A stretch of 52,371 nt of DNA, from the IMG/VR virus record IMGVR_UViG_3300040801_001161, positions 1-52,371 of that record; one strand, written 5' to 3'. The stretch comes from a virus. A program made the position numbers and the translations under genes. Below the pieces are notes generated by a model. That model did no database searches and was not told where the DNA came from. It saw nothing but the letters and a program-made list of their open reading frames with translations. Shown here one piece after another: positions 20,701 through 28,681 of the stretch (positions within the stretch are counted from its first letter, which is position 1; every line of letters begins with the position of its first letter).

Positions 20701-23700
20701 GTTAACGATTGTGCGTCCTGACGGTGAGCATGATAAAGTCAACGTACTCCCTCTGAGCAAAAAGGTAAAGGATGCTACCGAAAAGAGTGTGCCTCTTTTT
20801 CAGCAGGATGGTGAGACTAAGCAGGGAGCCTTCCGAGAAACCGAGAGTGGTAAGGTAATCATCTACGCCCTGACTGACCCCAACCAGAGCACTCCTCTAC
20901 ATGAACTGGCCCACGAATTTGAAGATGAGCTGACCGACGAAGATCGCCAGATTGTCTTGGAATGGGCTGAACATGACTCTTGGGATAGGGACACCTCAGA
21001 GATGTTCGCTCGTGGCTTTGAGAAATACTTAGAAGAGGGGCGCGCTCCCACTCCTGAGCTACAGAGTGTGTTTGAGAAGTTCGCCAACTGGCTCAGGTCC
21101 ATCTATGAGGCTATCAGATATGGCAACCAAGACATTGTACTCAATGACGCCATGCGCTCCATGTACGCCAAACTTTTGGGATCAGAGCAGGTACAAGCTC
21201 CAGAGCCCAATGAAGGACAGAACATAAGTAAGCGCCACCTTAGAGTATTGGAAACCCCTTGGGTTAGAGCAGAGGTCAAACGAGCCTTGAATAGTTATGC
21301 TCGTTATGAGATCGTACCATACGATGAGGTGATAGGTATGACCATGAGTCTATTGGAGGACATGAGAAATACCGGGGATACTGACCGGGAAATCTTTGAG
21401 GGGCTGAAGGATAAGTACTTGGATACAGATAGAGAGCATGGAGTAGGTACTCCGGAGAATAGAATGTGGAGGGGTATTTATACGGTCATGTTCGATCAGT
21501 TGTTCATGGACAATCAATACTCTGATCCTGATTTGGCTGTTGAGATCGGGCGCATGATGTATGACCGTCGTGGAGACATAGCTCACGAACTGGGTATAAG
21601 TCGCTCTAATCAGCACGAGGCTTCTCTATACGCCAAGATCAGAAACAAAGATGAGGCAGAGGCTCGGGAAGCTTTCAGTAAACGCACAGAGGCTGGTCAG
21701 ACCTATGAGGAAGAGATTCACTCTCACAAGGATTTCAATACTACTCCACAAGAGGCCAGAGCAGTCTTGGATGAGACCAACATGACCGAAGCTGTAGAAA
21801 GGGCCCGCAAGCGTAGACAAGTCTCTGATGAGATGAGAAAGAAAGGTCAGGATCGTATTGACCGAGGCCTTGATAAACTCTTGGGAAGACAGCGTCTAGG
21901 CTCTGGTATCGGTGATATTGTAGAGGGCTTGGTGGATATTGTGACTGGGTATATTTACCAAACAGGTGGTAATCTAAAGGCCGCCAGAAACCGTGCTTTA
22001 AAAGAACTCAATAAAGTAAGAGAGCAGCTTAACTTTGATCCTGAAACTGCGCTTAATGAACTATTCACACTCGAAGAGCACCAGTCTTGGAGAGATGTCT
22101 TACATAACACTACTGTAGAGGTTACCCGTGAGAGAATCATTGAGGGTATAAATGCACCTGATTTTCACATTGTATCTGACGGAGAGACTTGGGAAAGTAT
22201 TGCCGCAGATTATGGCATGGATGTGGATACTCTGAAGAAGATCAATGAGGGAGTAGAGCTGGTCGAGCAGGAGGTGTTGTCTTTAGAGGAAATAAAAAAG
22301 ACCAAGCCTGATGTGTACCGATCCTTGGGTACGCAAGTTCTAAGAGAGCTTAGAAAGCAGAACAAAGGCATCACCAAGGAGCAGGTCATCCAGCAAATCC
22401 GTGATGGTAAGGTAAAGAGTGAGATCATCAATGCGGTAATCCGTGATCTTTCTCAGACTATACCCGATCCCTATGTAAGAGCCGTGACCGGAGCTAAGCT
22501 TCGTAAGCTCATAGAACAGATCGGGGACCCCAGCTCTATGAAACGGTTTATCCGTGAGGGCATCAAGGACTTGGATCAGGCGATTTCAGATGTAGTATTG
22601 GAGCACTTCATGGGAGGGGATAACACCTACACCACCCTTGCAGAGAAGCTAATATCAGAGCTTGACTTGGAAACAGATGAGGCTCTTGAAGTGCAGGCTG
22701 CCTTTAAGCGCACATGGGACAATATGTTTGCCAAAGAAAGGGACAAGCTAATCAAGCAAAGATACCAAGAGAGTATCACGGTGCTAAAGAATAAGCTTAA
22801 AAGATTACAGGGGGAGAAAAAGGACGCCGAGGGAGCTGAGCGCCGGGCTATTCAGGATGAGATTGGTAGGATACGTAGAGAGATTCACCACAGGGAGAGA
22901 AAGAAAAAGCCACCTACGGATAGACTCATTAATGATATTGCCCTAGGGGTTTTAGGAGATCAGGACTTGTTTGAGCGCTTTGCGGATAAGTGGGGTTTTC
23001 CTATGTTGAGCCCCGAACATTCTGCTGCCCTGCTTGCCTTGGCCCGTCAGGTCAAAAATGCAAATACAGGCAGGGAGTATCTGGCTGCTATGAATAAGTT
23101 CATGTACAAGGTAGACCAGATCAAGAATAAGAAGGTGCGTGGTAAGTTTTTGGGAGTGGTGCCTAACAGGTATATCACCCGCATGCTGCAATACGCACAG
23201 TCTGTGTATATGACTTCTATTCTATCAGGTATGACTACGATTACTCGTGCAGTAACAGGTTCTGCCGAGGTTATTGTGGGAGATATGATGGGCAAGCTAT
23301 CAGCAGCTTTTGTCCAAGATAAGCGCTTGGGCCGTAGGCTGGTTAAGGCCATGACCCGTTCCGAGAACTGGTCTAGTGCTTGGGAGGCGGCCACTCACCA
23401 AGTAAAGACAGGATTAGAGCCAGCTCGTTTTGATGATGCGGGTAGTGGTGCTGTAGCTCTGCTGGACACTTTGATTAGGGAGGTCTGGAGAGGAGATATT
23501 CAAGATGATAGCACCCCAAAGCAATGGGCCAAGCGATTAGCTTTTGCCATGTTTGTTATTCCGGCTACTGTTACCAGATTATTGGGAGCCGTGGACGTCT
23601 TTCTCAAAACAGGTATGATGGAGTTTCACGGAGTGTATGAGGCCTATCGTGAATACCTACCCGAAGGCACTGCGGACATCATGCAGAAGGTAGAGAAAGC

Positions 23701-25303
23701 CATAGCTGCTGACGTGGATCAGGAAATAAATGATGAGATTGACGAGGAGATTGCCCAACATAATATTCCTCCTAAAGACCAGAAGAGGTATAGAAAGCAA
23801 CGTCGCTTTGAGCTTAAACTAGACAAGTACGATCCCATAGTAAAAGCCAGAGCGTATGATTCCGTCATGGAAGGGCTCTTGATGAAGGACCTTAATCGGG
23901 GTAACCAAGTGGTGCGCGGTATTGGTCGGTTTACTCGTTGGAGTCAAATTCACGGGGACGATGCTCCGATCTCGGCTACTTTTAAGCTCTTGGCAAGAAT
24001 GCTATTTCCGATTGTGCGTGTACCCACCAACCTTATTTTAAGGGGTCTGAGGCCTATGGCTGCGTTAGTGAAGGGAACCCAAGACCCTCTGGAGGCTAAA
24101 GAGATGGCGGTTAGGGGTGTTTCGCTGGTTATGATGTTGGCAAGCATGGGGGCTATGGCCTTCAGGTTGGAAGACTGCGAGGATGAGGATTGCGGCGCGT
24201 TAAATAAAAAGTTGGTACCTCGGGAAAACTTTAGAATTACGGGAGGAGGTACTGGAGATTTTGTGGCCGACCAAAACATAGGTGATGGGTGGCGACCCAT
24301 GAGTATTCAGTGGAAGATGGGGGATCGCTGGCATTCCTTCAGCTATATTGACATGCCTTGGGGACATACTTTATTTCATTTAGGCAAAATACATGATCGC
24401 ATTTCCCTGTCAGATGATAAAACGGGAGTGTCTTTAGATCAGTCAGGTTTTTACGGTAAGACATTTGCCACCTTTTTCTACCAGCAGTCTTATGCGCAGT
24501 CCCTTAACGATATGGCAGAGTTTGTGGAGTTGATGCAGTCAGAGCCTGACCCGAGAGGTGGGTCAGACGATCCCGACGAAGATCAGTATGTATCTGCGTT
24601 GAACCGCTTTGCGTTTAGAGTGGGGCAAGAAGCGGGGTATAGAATAGGTTCTTATTACCCTAACATTTACCGTCAAGCTGAGAACATCTACATGCAGGCC
24701 GCTGACGTGCCTAAGGGTAGAAGCCCTGAAGAGGATACTAAGTTAGTAGGGGGCTTTGTGGGGGAGCTGGAAAAGCGTAGTGTGATATTCCAATGGGCAA
24801 CCAAACAGATTGCTCCCGGATACCATGAAGCCTTGTTAGGAGAGACCTACGATGTACTCGGATACCCGATTCAGCCTGAGTTTAGGCTACCTTATTTTCC
24901 GGGGTACTCCGAGAACCTTATGGAACTCATGGACAATATGATAAATGAGTCTGCAACTAAATCTGAAGGGCATGCATTTATACTATCGAGGCCAGATATA
25001 TTCCCGCCGGACAGGCACTATCGCCCCACAACCTTAGGAGGAGTTCGGCTTACAGATAGTGAGCGGGAAGAACTAAGTCGTAGGACCGCAGAAATATTTG
25101 GGCAAGCGGTCAATCAGTACGCAAGGGGGGGCACGGAAGTAAATTATAACTACTTCCCTAAGAGAGAAAAGTCTACGGAAATAAACGAAGACCTGTCTGC
25201 GATACGGCGTCAAGCTAGCAACACAGCTAAACAAGAGTTCCTAAACGCTCGACGTATTAGCGACTTTAGTCAACTGAAGGACTTGGGGAATAGAGATAAA
25301 TAA
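14762..25303 (+). CDS. Giant polyvalent virion protein (two zincin motifs, LysM-like segment)
   Basis: A 3513-aa protein. The N-terminus has two approximate 50-aa repeats, each ending in GYxSFxDF or GYPSMEDF. Near residue 950 is the TGW...KWR segment of phage polyvalent proteins. HEVQH at 1087-1091, with EVEARN downstream near 1235, forms a zinc-peptidase-like site. EIQSDW (1661-1666) with a later AAEIGADAITW segment is another polyvalent-protein domain. HELAH at 2047-2051, followed by a FARGFEKYL segment, is a second zincin. A LysM-like segment starts near 2467. A hydrophobic helix lies near 3115-3135. This fits a protein ejected into the host with the DNA that acts on envelope or host proteins. 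The functions are inferred. Confidence 0.7.
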   Translation: MNGDPLKKLYNLLDEPTRQSMDYDTFVEQMKDPATRQKFYAYKKDAHGYQSFQDFERDAVYGMMDSTSRANIDRDEFYEKLQDREARGRAYNQLSHGYPSMEDFNKNLGFVEPKVTPVEPMQRESTTYQPQVELEMMGELAKKGRQKALDRIENTDLTQHPIDALYSDMDEQEKEYLQETGLLEYTMGAKEGDKSVSQYRAEYEAIVSRGNDLNKAHGALVDRMKADLGVQGVENVYKAIEAKEELERQYEITKDPEILEKIQFYNDVEAQAKELPYYDKLAQIEQAMQINEQQYKAFLEDPANSFPQKQEKITDNIQKTMDVIAASPDFTTHQILFQLAWGKAVGRMVGGIMVGVGGVMGEMPLQRIREAAGMTNMGTALADLGADLIEIQETYAPTPRKFTRNVYSNTAIIKQGGKSIQVDYKQNKPVAAFDSQGNPIDLSSIDKTLLKDAQPSGRFNWTPFIAQTNQTVADLGVQVIGAGKFSTGLKALGVGAKAAAYTGQTMAVAGQMAGGLYEEGLEAFDGDKHAAARYAVTLGSMIGMVSNVFGLETRLASGQAGFADDLLRSTSTAVKSMRGLKPHEAAAYRFKSLVGAGLGEGFEETMLEKIPEMGLKTLSNATGADFEVMPYTDTSDFISEGIIAFTAGALFGGGKGTKSLRADAIRLAKENPDKFLTVANRLGYDPSKVLEAAKGIDPGASDAEVLTAFAKASLPKRGPKEIPPIAPEQGYLFHFETEDEIPEELQGLPKRTVKGPLGEDRIRVSATGQQLIDAGYGKKKASQEDVEKVAEKIENGEDLNEREQKILNEEEEQIQERLAEKTIQDETPEGEVPTQETDEGIMYSPRNREELQIALQDAFELTTEEARAASLIYDARARAWAKARGRDPEAWYRERLEGIVKSTPEDLEEGEVKFQIGGEMRTTEKEKELLEQAEELEAQGVEPREIFNRTGWERGVDNKWRRDIEPAQLDLASVLVPNELESENEVADYILGKLPRATRREFKGKRNHGLYGVSSAIANRYDINEPLPLTEVLKNAEELLKRYPELEEYTFVVNPNLEAQGEVNTLNKTVSMNPTLSPTEMESVLVHEVQHIIQDIEGFPSGGSSNMAANIGPFGLNGLLNKLPMRKVWLSSGITAAETSLEEIRTGEEDTVEIVSSDTNIFAPASTNTFKVDTVPVEDLGGLEQAEKFLEEHIAMLKDDLEAIEKIEGTLEELLKEAEVEGGKVIPAFELYQRLAGEVEARNAQVRAGYKQIVESLEGANLENSPNLKEMLSEAVSELGAGIEATEDRPRDLQTKVSGMGEVMLSQNPDGSTSFNLVTRRDKFYSAATEAVLTYDQDKATPQQWIKMLQNVKGANQEAEAIGLKQKMDAWVEANNSKSIPKDVVYQFLIDEAVEIDEVERGANRGMGFEDMPHISEEDIIYELNLRFDTWEREVGSSFSRVRSTLDENPDVDEQELIDEEFDGPIDGPYMGSWGEELPHGVERYFDEAFYEKWTDDDFADPPPVSVDFTLSFNAPNRMMIHWGVDGNFYISKFGIASPQAYDSFGEAALAFVRMQGYGQYPVSTGMFDEYVPEGWEDSEEYTELTLSYPEPVVYTGGHFPENNTVVHIRYEEHLTPEWLPVIEPGGGTRTYRHALTGKEATREELGDKVYTTIRTIHVHEIQSDWAQGLSVSDFPSWEKVPDEDIEVVPVTDFIEETQVDFEEELRPQEQRDAIIGELNRVAESRLRNGFRGNVTAHVSVNRTDGESGDLVNKGNIKILAGEETTELALYVSGMSDPVIKPILSPLTDVDAVADEIIEIIESLDPVRVYSVDAPSTGRGGVRTKHAKFDQAVVTVFAAMSKSPTLAQNINTFKSAASKDSFIAVVNKDGGTYLHGAIATDNKEAAKKEAVKSYRKGIEDVKKELPAHMTTPQWAGLAFRKMFQRAAEIGADAITWSKGPEIAQAVGGPEDSLTEYYSKVLPSIAKKEARRFDKKANTGELTIVRPDGEHDKVNVLPLSKKVKDATEKSVPLFQQDGETKQGAFRETESGKVIIYALTDPNQSTPLHELAHEFEDELTDEDRQIVLEWAEHDSWDRDTSEMFARGFEKYLEEGRAPTPELQSVFEKFANWLRSIYEAIRYGNQDIVLNDAMRSMYAKLLGSEQVQAPEPNEGQNISKRHLRVLETPWVRAEVKRALNSYARYEIVPYDEVIGMTMSLLEDMRNTGDTDREIFEGLKDKYLDTDREHGVGTPENRMWRGIYTVMFDQLFMDNQYSDPDLAVEIGRMMYDRRGDIAHELGISRSNQHEASLYAKIRNKDEAEAREAFSKRTEAGQTYEEEIHSHKDFNTTPQEARAVLDETNMTEAVERARKRRQVSDEMRKKGQDRIDRGLDKLLGRQRLGSGIGDIVEGLVDIVTGYIYQTGGNLKAARNRALKELNKVREQLNFDPETALNELFTLEEHQSWRDVLHNTTVEVTRERIIEGINAPDFHIVSDGETWESIAADYGMDVDTLKKINEGVELVEQEVLSLEEIKKTKPDVYRSLGTQVLRELRKQNKGITKEQVIQQIRDGKVKSEIINAVIRDLSQTIPDPYVRAVTGAKLRKLIEQIGDPSSMKRFIREGIKDLDQAISDVVLEHFMGGDNTYTTLAEKLISELDLETDEALEVQAAFKRTWDNMFAKERDKLIKQRYQESITVLKNKLKRLQGEKKDAEGAERRAIQDEIGRIRREIHHRERKKKPPTDRLINDIALGVLGDQDLFERFADKWGFPMLSPEHSAALLALARQVKNANTGREYLAAMNKFMYKVDQIKNKKVRGKFLGVVPNRYITRMLQYAQSVYMTSILSGMTTITRAVTGSAEVIVGDMMGKLSAAFVQDKRLGRRLVKAMTRSENWSSAWEAATHQVKTGLEPARFDDAGSGAVALLDTLIREVWRGDIQDDSTPKQWAKRLAFAMFVIPATVTRLLGAVDVFLKTGMMEFHGVYEAYREYLPEGTADIMQKVEKAIAADVDQEINDEIDEEIAQHNIPPKDQKRYRKQRRFELKLDKYDPIVKARAYDSVMEGLLMKDLNRGNQVVRGIGRFTRWSQIHGDDAPISATFKLLARMLFPIVRVPTNLILRGLRPMAALVKGTQDPLEAKEMAVRGVSLVMMLASMGAMAFRLEDCEDEDCGALNKKLVPRENFRITGGGTGDFVADQNIGDGWRPMSIQWKMGDRWHSFSYIDMPWGHTLFHLGKIHDRISLSDDKTGVSLDQSGFYGKTFATFFYQQSYAQSLNDMAEFVELMQSEPDPRGGSDDPDEDQYVSALNRFAFRVGQEAGYRIGSYYPNIYRQAENIYMQAADVPKGRSPEEDTKLVGGFVGELEKRSVIFQWATKQIAPGYHEALLGETYDVLGYPIQPEFRLPYFPGYSENLMELMDNMINESATKSEGHAFILSRPDIFPPDRHYRPTTLGGVRLTDSEREELSRRTAEIFGQAVNQYARGGTEVNYNYFPKREKSTEINEDLSAIRRQASNTAKQEFLNARRISDFSQLKDLGNRDK

Positions 25304-25316
25304 AAAATTATAGGTT

Positions 25317-25724
25317 ATGGAGATTTTACAGGCAGTGACCGAGCTGCTCAAAGTCTTGCTCGGGGTAGGCTTGGTTTACGCCTTCAGGCTGATTAAGCAT
25401 TACTCCACAAAAGGTAAGAGAGTAGCAGAGACAGCGTTACTAAAACATAAAGCTTTTGACGAAATATTAACGTCTTTAGAGGAGAGATTGGGCAGTGCAT
25501 ACGATAAGATCGACTCGCTATCCACTCACCTCATTACTATACAGGGCGAGCTATTAAAAGCCAGAGCCCTAGCTCAAGAAAAACAACTTGAGACTGATAG
25601 ACTGGCCAAAGAAGTAAAACGACTTAGTGATGAAATTATTCGATTGGAACAGATTGTCCGGAAGCTCAACAAAGAGCTACATAGGTTTACAGGAGAAAGC
25701 CAAAAGGGTAGGGGAGAAGATTGA
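25317..25724 (+). CDS. Membrane-anchored coiled-coil protein (holin/spanin-like)
   Basis: A 135-aa protein. Residues 2-24 form a hydrophobic segment (LLKVLLGVGLVYAF), followed by a basic patch (KHYSTKGKR). A long heptad-rich coiled coil runs from about residue 45 to 125. One N-terminal transmembrane helix with a coiled-coil tail is typical of phage spanin- or holin-associated proteins, but no specific family is recognised. It lies 13 bp after the giant virion gene and overlaps the next gene. Confidence 0.55.
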   Translation: MEILQAVTELLKVLLGVGLVYAFRLIKHYSTKGKRVAETALLKHKAFDEILTSLEERLGSAYDKIDSLSTHLITIQGELLKARALAQEKQLETDRLAKEVKRLSDEIIRLEQIVRKLNKELHRFTGESQKGRGED

Positions 25725-26088
25725 TGAGGTCAATAAACGGGCAGAGATGGCCGTCGAGCAGGCCAAGACTTTATTCTCCGATGAGCATAAGCTTATCACC
25801 TATGATACTTTATGTAGTGTAGAGAAGGGAGAGTCCTTCGACTTGGATGGAATTGTGGCCAAAAGGCTAAAGGTGGATGGCTGTGTGTTTGAGTCCTACT
25901 GGCTCAGAGATACATCAACCAGAATACACTTCCATGACTTTGTAGAGCACCTGAAGGTGCTGAAAGGAAGACTCTGGATAAATGGTCTTGAGATCATAGA
26001 TGAGTTTAGTATAGCCACATCCCAAGAGCATATCCTGACGGGAGAGAGGGGTACCTTGATTCGGGTTACGTTAAACGAGCCAGCCTAG
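25630..26088 (+). CDS. Cupin-like small protein
   Basis: Up to 152 aa. The start is uncertain: GTG at 25627, ATG at 25630 or ATG at 25747. An early start means about 95 bp of overlap with the coiled-coil gene and carries the heptad pattern on. The C-terminal half looks like a cupin barrel: RDTSTRIHFHDFVEHLKVL, then KGRLWINGLE and a final strand containing QEHILTGERGTL. In cupins these His/Glu residues bind metal. It is the last rightward gene and converges with a leftward gene over 18 bp at the junction of the two halves. Confidence 0.5.
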   Translation: MKLFDWNRLSGSSTKSYIGLQEKAKRVGEKIDEVNKRAEMAVEQAKTLFSDEHKLITYDTLCSVEKGESFDLDGIVAKRLKVDGCVFESYWLRDTSTRIHFHDFVEHLKVLKGRLWINGLEIIDEFSIATSQEHILTGERGTLIRVTLNEPA

Positions 26089-26298
26089 ATCATCTGCATA
26101 CATGAGGGCCCCGTCTTCATACACTTTCCATTGCTCCTCTAAAGATACCTCTATATGCCCGTCGCATAGTTCAGCGGCCTTTTCTCTAAGGTAATACTCT
26201 ATATCATCCGGGTCGGCGTAATCGTCGCTAACCCATGTCCAGACGGCCTCACCGTCTTTATACAGTTGTTTCTTCTTCGTTGTTGTCCAGTTCGTCAT
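26071..26298 (-). CDS. Small acidic hypothetical protein
   Basis: A 75-aa protein with an excess of Asp/Glu and Trp/Tyr, starting MTNWTTTKKK. No family recognised. Its end overlaps the last rightward gene by 18 bp, and its start overlaps the preceding Cys-rich microgene by 41 bp in another frame. It is the terminal gene of the leftward operon. Confidence 0.5.
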   Translation of the reverse strand: MTNWTTTKKKQLYKDGEAVWTWVSDDYADPDDIEYYLREKAAELCDGHIEVSLEEQWKVYEDGALMYADDLGWLV

Positions 26299-26389
26299 GA
26301 CTTCTCCAATGGTAAATTGAGCAAGCTTCCCTTTGGCTAGGAAAGCTGCATGGATTCATAGTTTCTATTCCGCAGTATTTACACTTCAT
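26258..26389 (-). CDS. Cys-rich zinc-ribbon-like microprotein
   Basis: A 43-aa protein starting MKCKYCGIE. It has a CKYC knuckle, then a Cys at residue 14 and another Cys with a nearby His at about residues 23-27. This could complete a small zinc site. Its ATG overlaps the stop of the gene before it as ATGA, supporting translation. Confidence 0.5.
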   Translation of the reverse strand: MKCKYCGIETMNPCSFPSQREACSIYHWRSHDELDNNEEETTV

Positions 26390-26493
26390 TCTTCTTCGTC
26401 GTAATAGTTTTCCAGTAAATGTTGAGCTGACTTTCGCAGGCTGGTGGGCTGCTCTGGGTCATTGGCTATGTTCTTCAGTAATTCCCTGTTCAT
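26386..26493 (-). CDS. 35-aa helical microprotein
   Basis: Reads MNRELLKNIANDPEQP and continues as a charged amphipathic helix ending in an acidic tail (YYDEEE). It is coupled by ATGA to the Cys-rich gene downstream and overlaps the preceding 48-aa gene by 35 bp. No family recognised. Confidence 0.4.
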   Translation of the reverse strand: MNRELLKNIANDPEQPTSLRKSAQHLLENYYDEEE

Positions 26494-26605
26494 AGTTTTT
26501 TATTTGTTGTTCAATTAGTTTAATTTTGTCGCAGTCTATGCCGGAGGCAAAGCATCTAGCGGGGGCTAGTGCTAATTCCCGTCTTAGTACTTCTATCTGC
26601 TCCAT
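26459..26605 (-). CDS. 48-aa microprotein
   Basis: Starts MEQIEVLRRELALAPARCF and is predicted to form two charged helices. It overlaps the end of the exported-protein gene by 50 bp and the start of the 35-aa gene by 35 bp. It is supported only by an open frame with a plausible helical pattern in a region where such microgenes are packed. Confidence 0.35.
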   Translation of the reverse strand: MEQIEVLRRELALAPARCFASGIDCDKIKLIEQQIKNYEQGITEEHSQ

Positions 26606-26882
26606 TGACGATGTCGTTTATTACGTTAATAAAATCTTCTTCTCTAAGGACAACTTCCCTCCCTTGCTTTTTAGCGTGGTCTATTAGGGCGTCCAGTATA
26701 GTTTTTCTAAGGTCATCTTCTTTCCAAAAAACATGAGGACCCACGATAGTATCTTTCCGCTGAAACTCTACGTAAGGGGTCTGTAGGGAAAGGATTTCAC
26801 CCTCAACTACATGCCAATAGCTAGTGTCCTGCGCTCTCAGAAGGAGGGGTAAGCAGGCTAGGACCAGAATTAAGTACTTCAT
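26556..26882 (-). CDS. Exported small protein (signal peptide)
   Basis: A 108-aa protein starting MKYLILVLACLPLLLRAQD. This is a classic secretory signal peptide, with cleavage expected after the RAQ region, so the mature protein (about 88 aa, acidic and Lys-rich) would reach the periplasm. I chose ATG 26882 over 26897 because it sits exactly at the signal peptide. A -7-like promoter element lies just upstream. Two other exported proteins occur in this genome (33685-34161 and 36502-36927). Function unknown. Confidence 0.6.
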   Translation of the reverse strand: MKYLILVLACLPLLLRAQDTSYWHVVEGEILSLQTPYVEFQRKDTIVGPHVFWKEDDLRKTILDALIDHAKKQGREVVLREEDFINVINDIVNGADRSTKTGISTSPR

Positions 26883-26901
26883 TGCGGTATAGTTCATAGT
26901 G

Positions 26902-26909
26902 TAAAGATA
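26902..26909 (-). promoter_or_regulatory. Bacteroidota -7 promoter-like element
   Basis: On the minus strand this reads TATCTTTA, close to TAnnTTTG, preceded by an A/T tract and located about 20 bp before ATG 26882. No clear -33 TTG is visible, so confidence is limited. Confidence 0.35.
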
Positions 26910-26920
26910 AGAAAAATTTT

Positions 26921-28681
26921 TTAAATGGTTTTGCCGTTTATAGTATCTATTTGGGCTGTAGTCTTGCCATTAATCGTGTCTATCTGAGCAGGGGTCTTAG
27001 TATTAAGTGTGGCTATATCCACCCCCACCGCAGGAGTTAAATTAGAAAGATCAGCCACTCCGTAGTAAGCACCGACAAGGTTCCCACTTCGATGCACCCA
27101 ATGATTGATGATGTAGTCCACCAACAGCTGCTTGAATCGCATCTCTGAAATTACCCCATTGAAGTCATAAGTTGACGTTTCAAGCCCTGCGAGGGTTCCG
27201 TCGCTGCCTCCAACCATACCACCAGCGCCGCCCGACCAGCTACTGAAGCTCGTCACAGCAACTGCGGATGTTTCATAATCCCATGTCCCTGTATCCCCAT
27301 TGTCGAACTTCAGAGCAGCGGTATTGGTCGCAGGATTAATAGTTGCCCTTAATCTTCCTGTCTTTCCTGAAAAGTCGTAAGTTGATGCAGGCACTACTAT
27401 CCGTGCACAATTACTTGGAGAACCTGCCGAGCCACTCCCGCCACGGACTACAAATTCACCTGCTGTATTGAACCCTATCATCATGCCGAATCCAGTGCCT
27501 CCTGTCTCTACGAGAATCCCTTCAGGATTAACTGGAAATTCAACATCAAACTCCCACCATCCATACAGTGATGCATCGTATTCTGTTGCATTGAATGTAT
27601 CGCCATCAGCATACGTTTGTACCGCAACATCATCGTCGATCTTGGCGTGTAGGTATCCCCTGCCATGCGCCGTACCTGTACCCGATGAGTCTGACGTCCA
27701 TTCAAGCGACATCTCGTTGAACGCAACATCGCCTTGTACGCCTGCCGGAAGCGGGATAGACGCACCGTAAGACCCATTTCCTTCTGCAATATTAAGATTG
27801 CTATCCCTCGAAACTACGAGGTCATCATGCCTGATTATATGTGCATAGGCGTAGCCGTTATTGGATGCTCCTGTTGAAACCGCATTAAGGTTGAATGTAA
27901 CCTTGTCTGTGTCCACATCCGGGTAGGTAATCAACAGCATATCACTCAATCCTGTCCTCGCTGAATCTCCCTCCATAGTCGTTTCGAGGATCATGGCGTT
28001 AGACCAGTCCACGACGTCGAAGGCGTTCCCGAAGGAATATCCTAATGAATCATCTCGCATCTGAACGGCTGATGCTGTATTGTGGCTTGTACTCCTTGCG
28101 TGACCAACACCCCAAGCAGATCCAGTGAACTCGACTGCCTGATAATACACAGTGACATCCGCCCCCTTCCCTGTGTTATTCCTGCTGATTTCAAGGTCGC
28201 CTGAAAGATCAAGGTGCATGGCAAGACAATAGGCATTCATGTTTGAAACGCTCGTGTCAGTGGTCACGAATCCTGAATGGATCGGAACCACCTTGTTTCT
28301 GTCGCCAACTACCAACGCCACGGAAACACTACTATCCCCATTGGCGAGTACTACTGATGATGAAGCGCGATTAATGAACTCATTCGGGCCTCCTGCTGCT
28401 CCAACATACCGCCACACCTCCACCATCATCTTCGTAGGACCAGTTGATGCATTCTTGTAGAATGTGAGCTGATTCGTTCCAGTCAGAAGAACGCCTGTCC
28501 CCATTTCGTCAGGGCCTGCGTTTCCGGTATTGTCAGTTGGTCCTGCTGAAGAATGTATGCTTGGCCCTACAATCCTGACAAAAGCATTTTCAACATTACC
28601 TACATCATTGGCGAGTGTGTAGGTCTGCCCATTAGAAACAACATCAACTTCTACTCTTTCTATTTGAATATCTGCGGCCAT
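26921..28681 (-). CDS. Tail fibre/receptor-binding protein with concanavalin-like domain
   Basis: A 586-aa Gly/Ser/Thr/Asn-rich beta protein. Residues about 330-520 (from the LHAKIDDDVAV segment to MVGGSDGTLAGLE) look like a jelly-roll or concanavalin A-like lectin fold. The C-terminus carries three imperfect repeats (IATLNTKTPAQ, IDTINGKTTAQ, IDTINGKTI). It directly follows the 639-aa fibre gene by a 1-bp overlap, so the pair is expressed together. It appears richer in G+C than the flanking genes, as expected of exchanged adsorption genes. Receptor binding is inferred. Confidence 0.6.
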   Translation of the reverse strand: MAADIQIERVEVDVVSNGQTYTLANDVGNVENAFVRIVGPSIHSSAGPTDNTGNAGPDEMGTGVLLTGTNQLTFYKNASTGPTKMMVEVWRYVGAAGGPNEFINRASSSVVLANGDSSVSVALVVGDRNKVVPIHSGFVTTDTSVSNMNAYCLAMHLDLSGDLEISRNNTGKGADVTVYYQAVEFTGSAWGVGHARSTSHNTASAVQMRDDSLGYSFGNAFDVVDWSNAMILETTMEGDSARTGLSDMLLITYPDVDTDKVTFNLNAVSTGASNNGYAYAHIIRHDDLVVSRDSNLNIAEGNGSYGASIPLPAGVQGDVAFNEMSLEWTSDSSGTGTAHGRGYLHAKIDDDVAVQTYADGDTFNATEYDASLYGWWEFDVEFPVNPEGILVETGGTGFGMMIGFNTAGEFVVRGGSGSAGSPSNCARIVVPASTYDFSGKTGRLRATINPATNTAALKFDNGDTGTWDYETSAVAVTSFSSWSGGAGGMVGGSDGTLAGLETSTYDFNGVISEMRFKQLLVDYIINHWVHRSGNLVGAYYGVADLSNLTPAVGVDIATLNTKTPAQIDTINGKTTAQIDTINGKTI

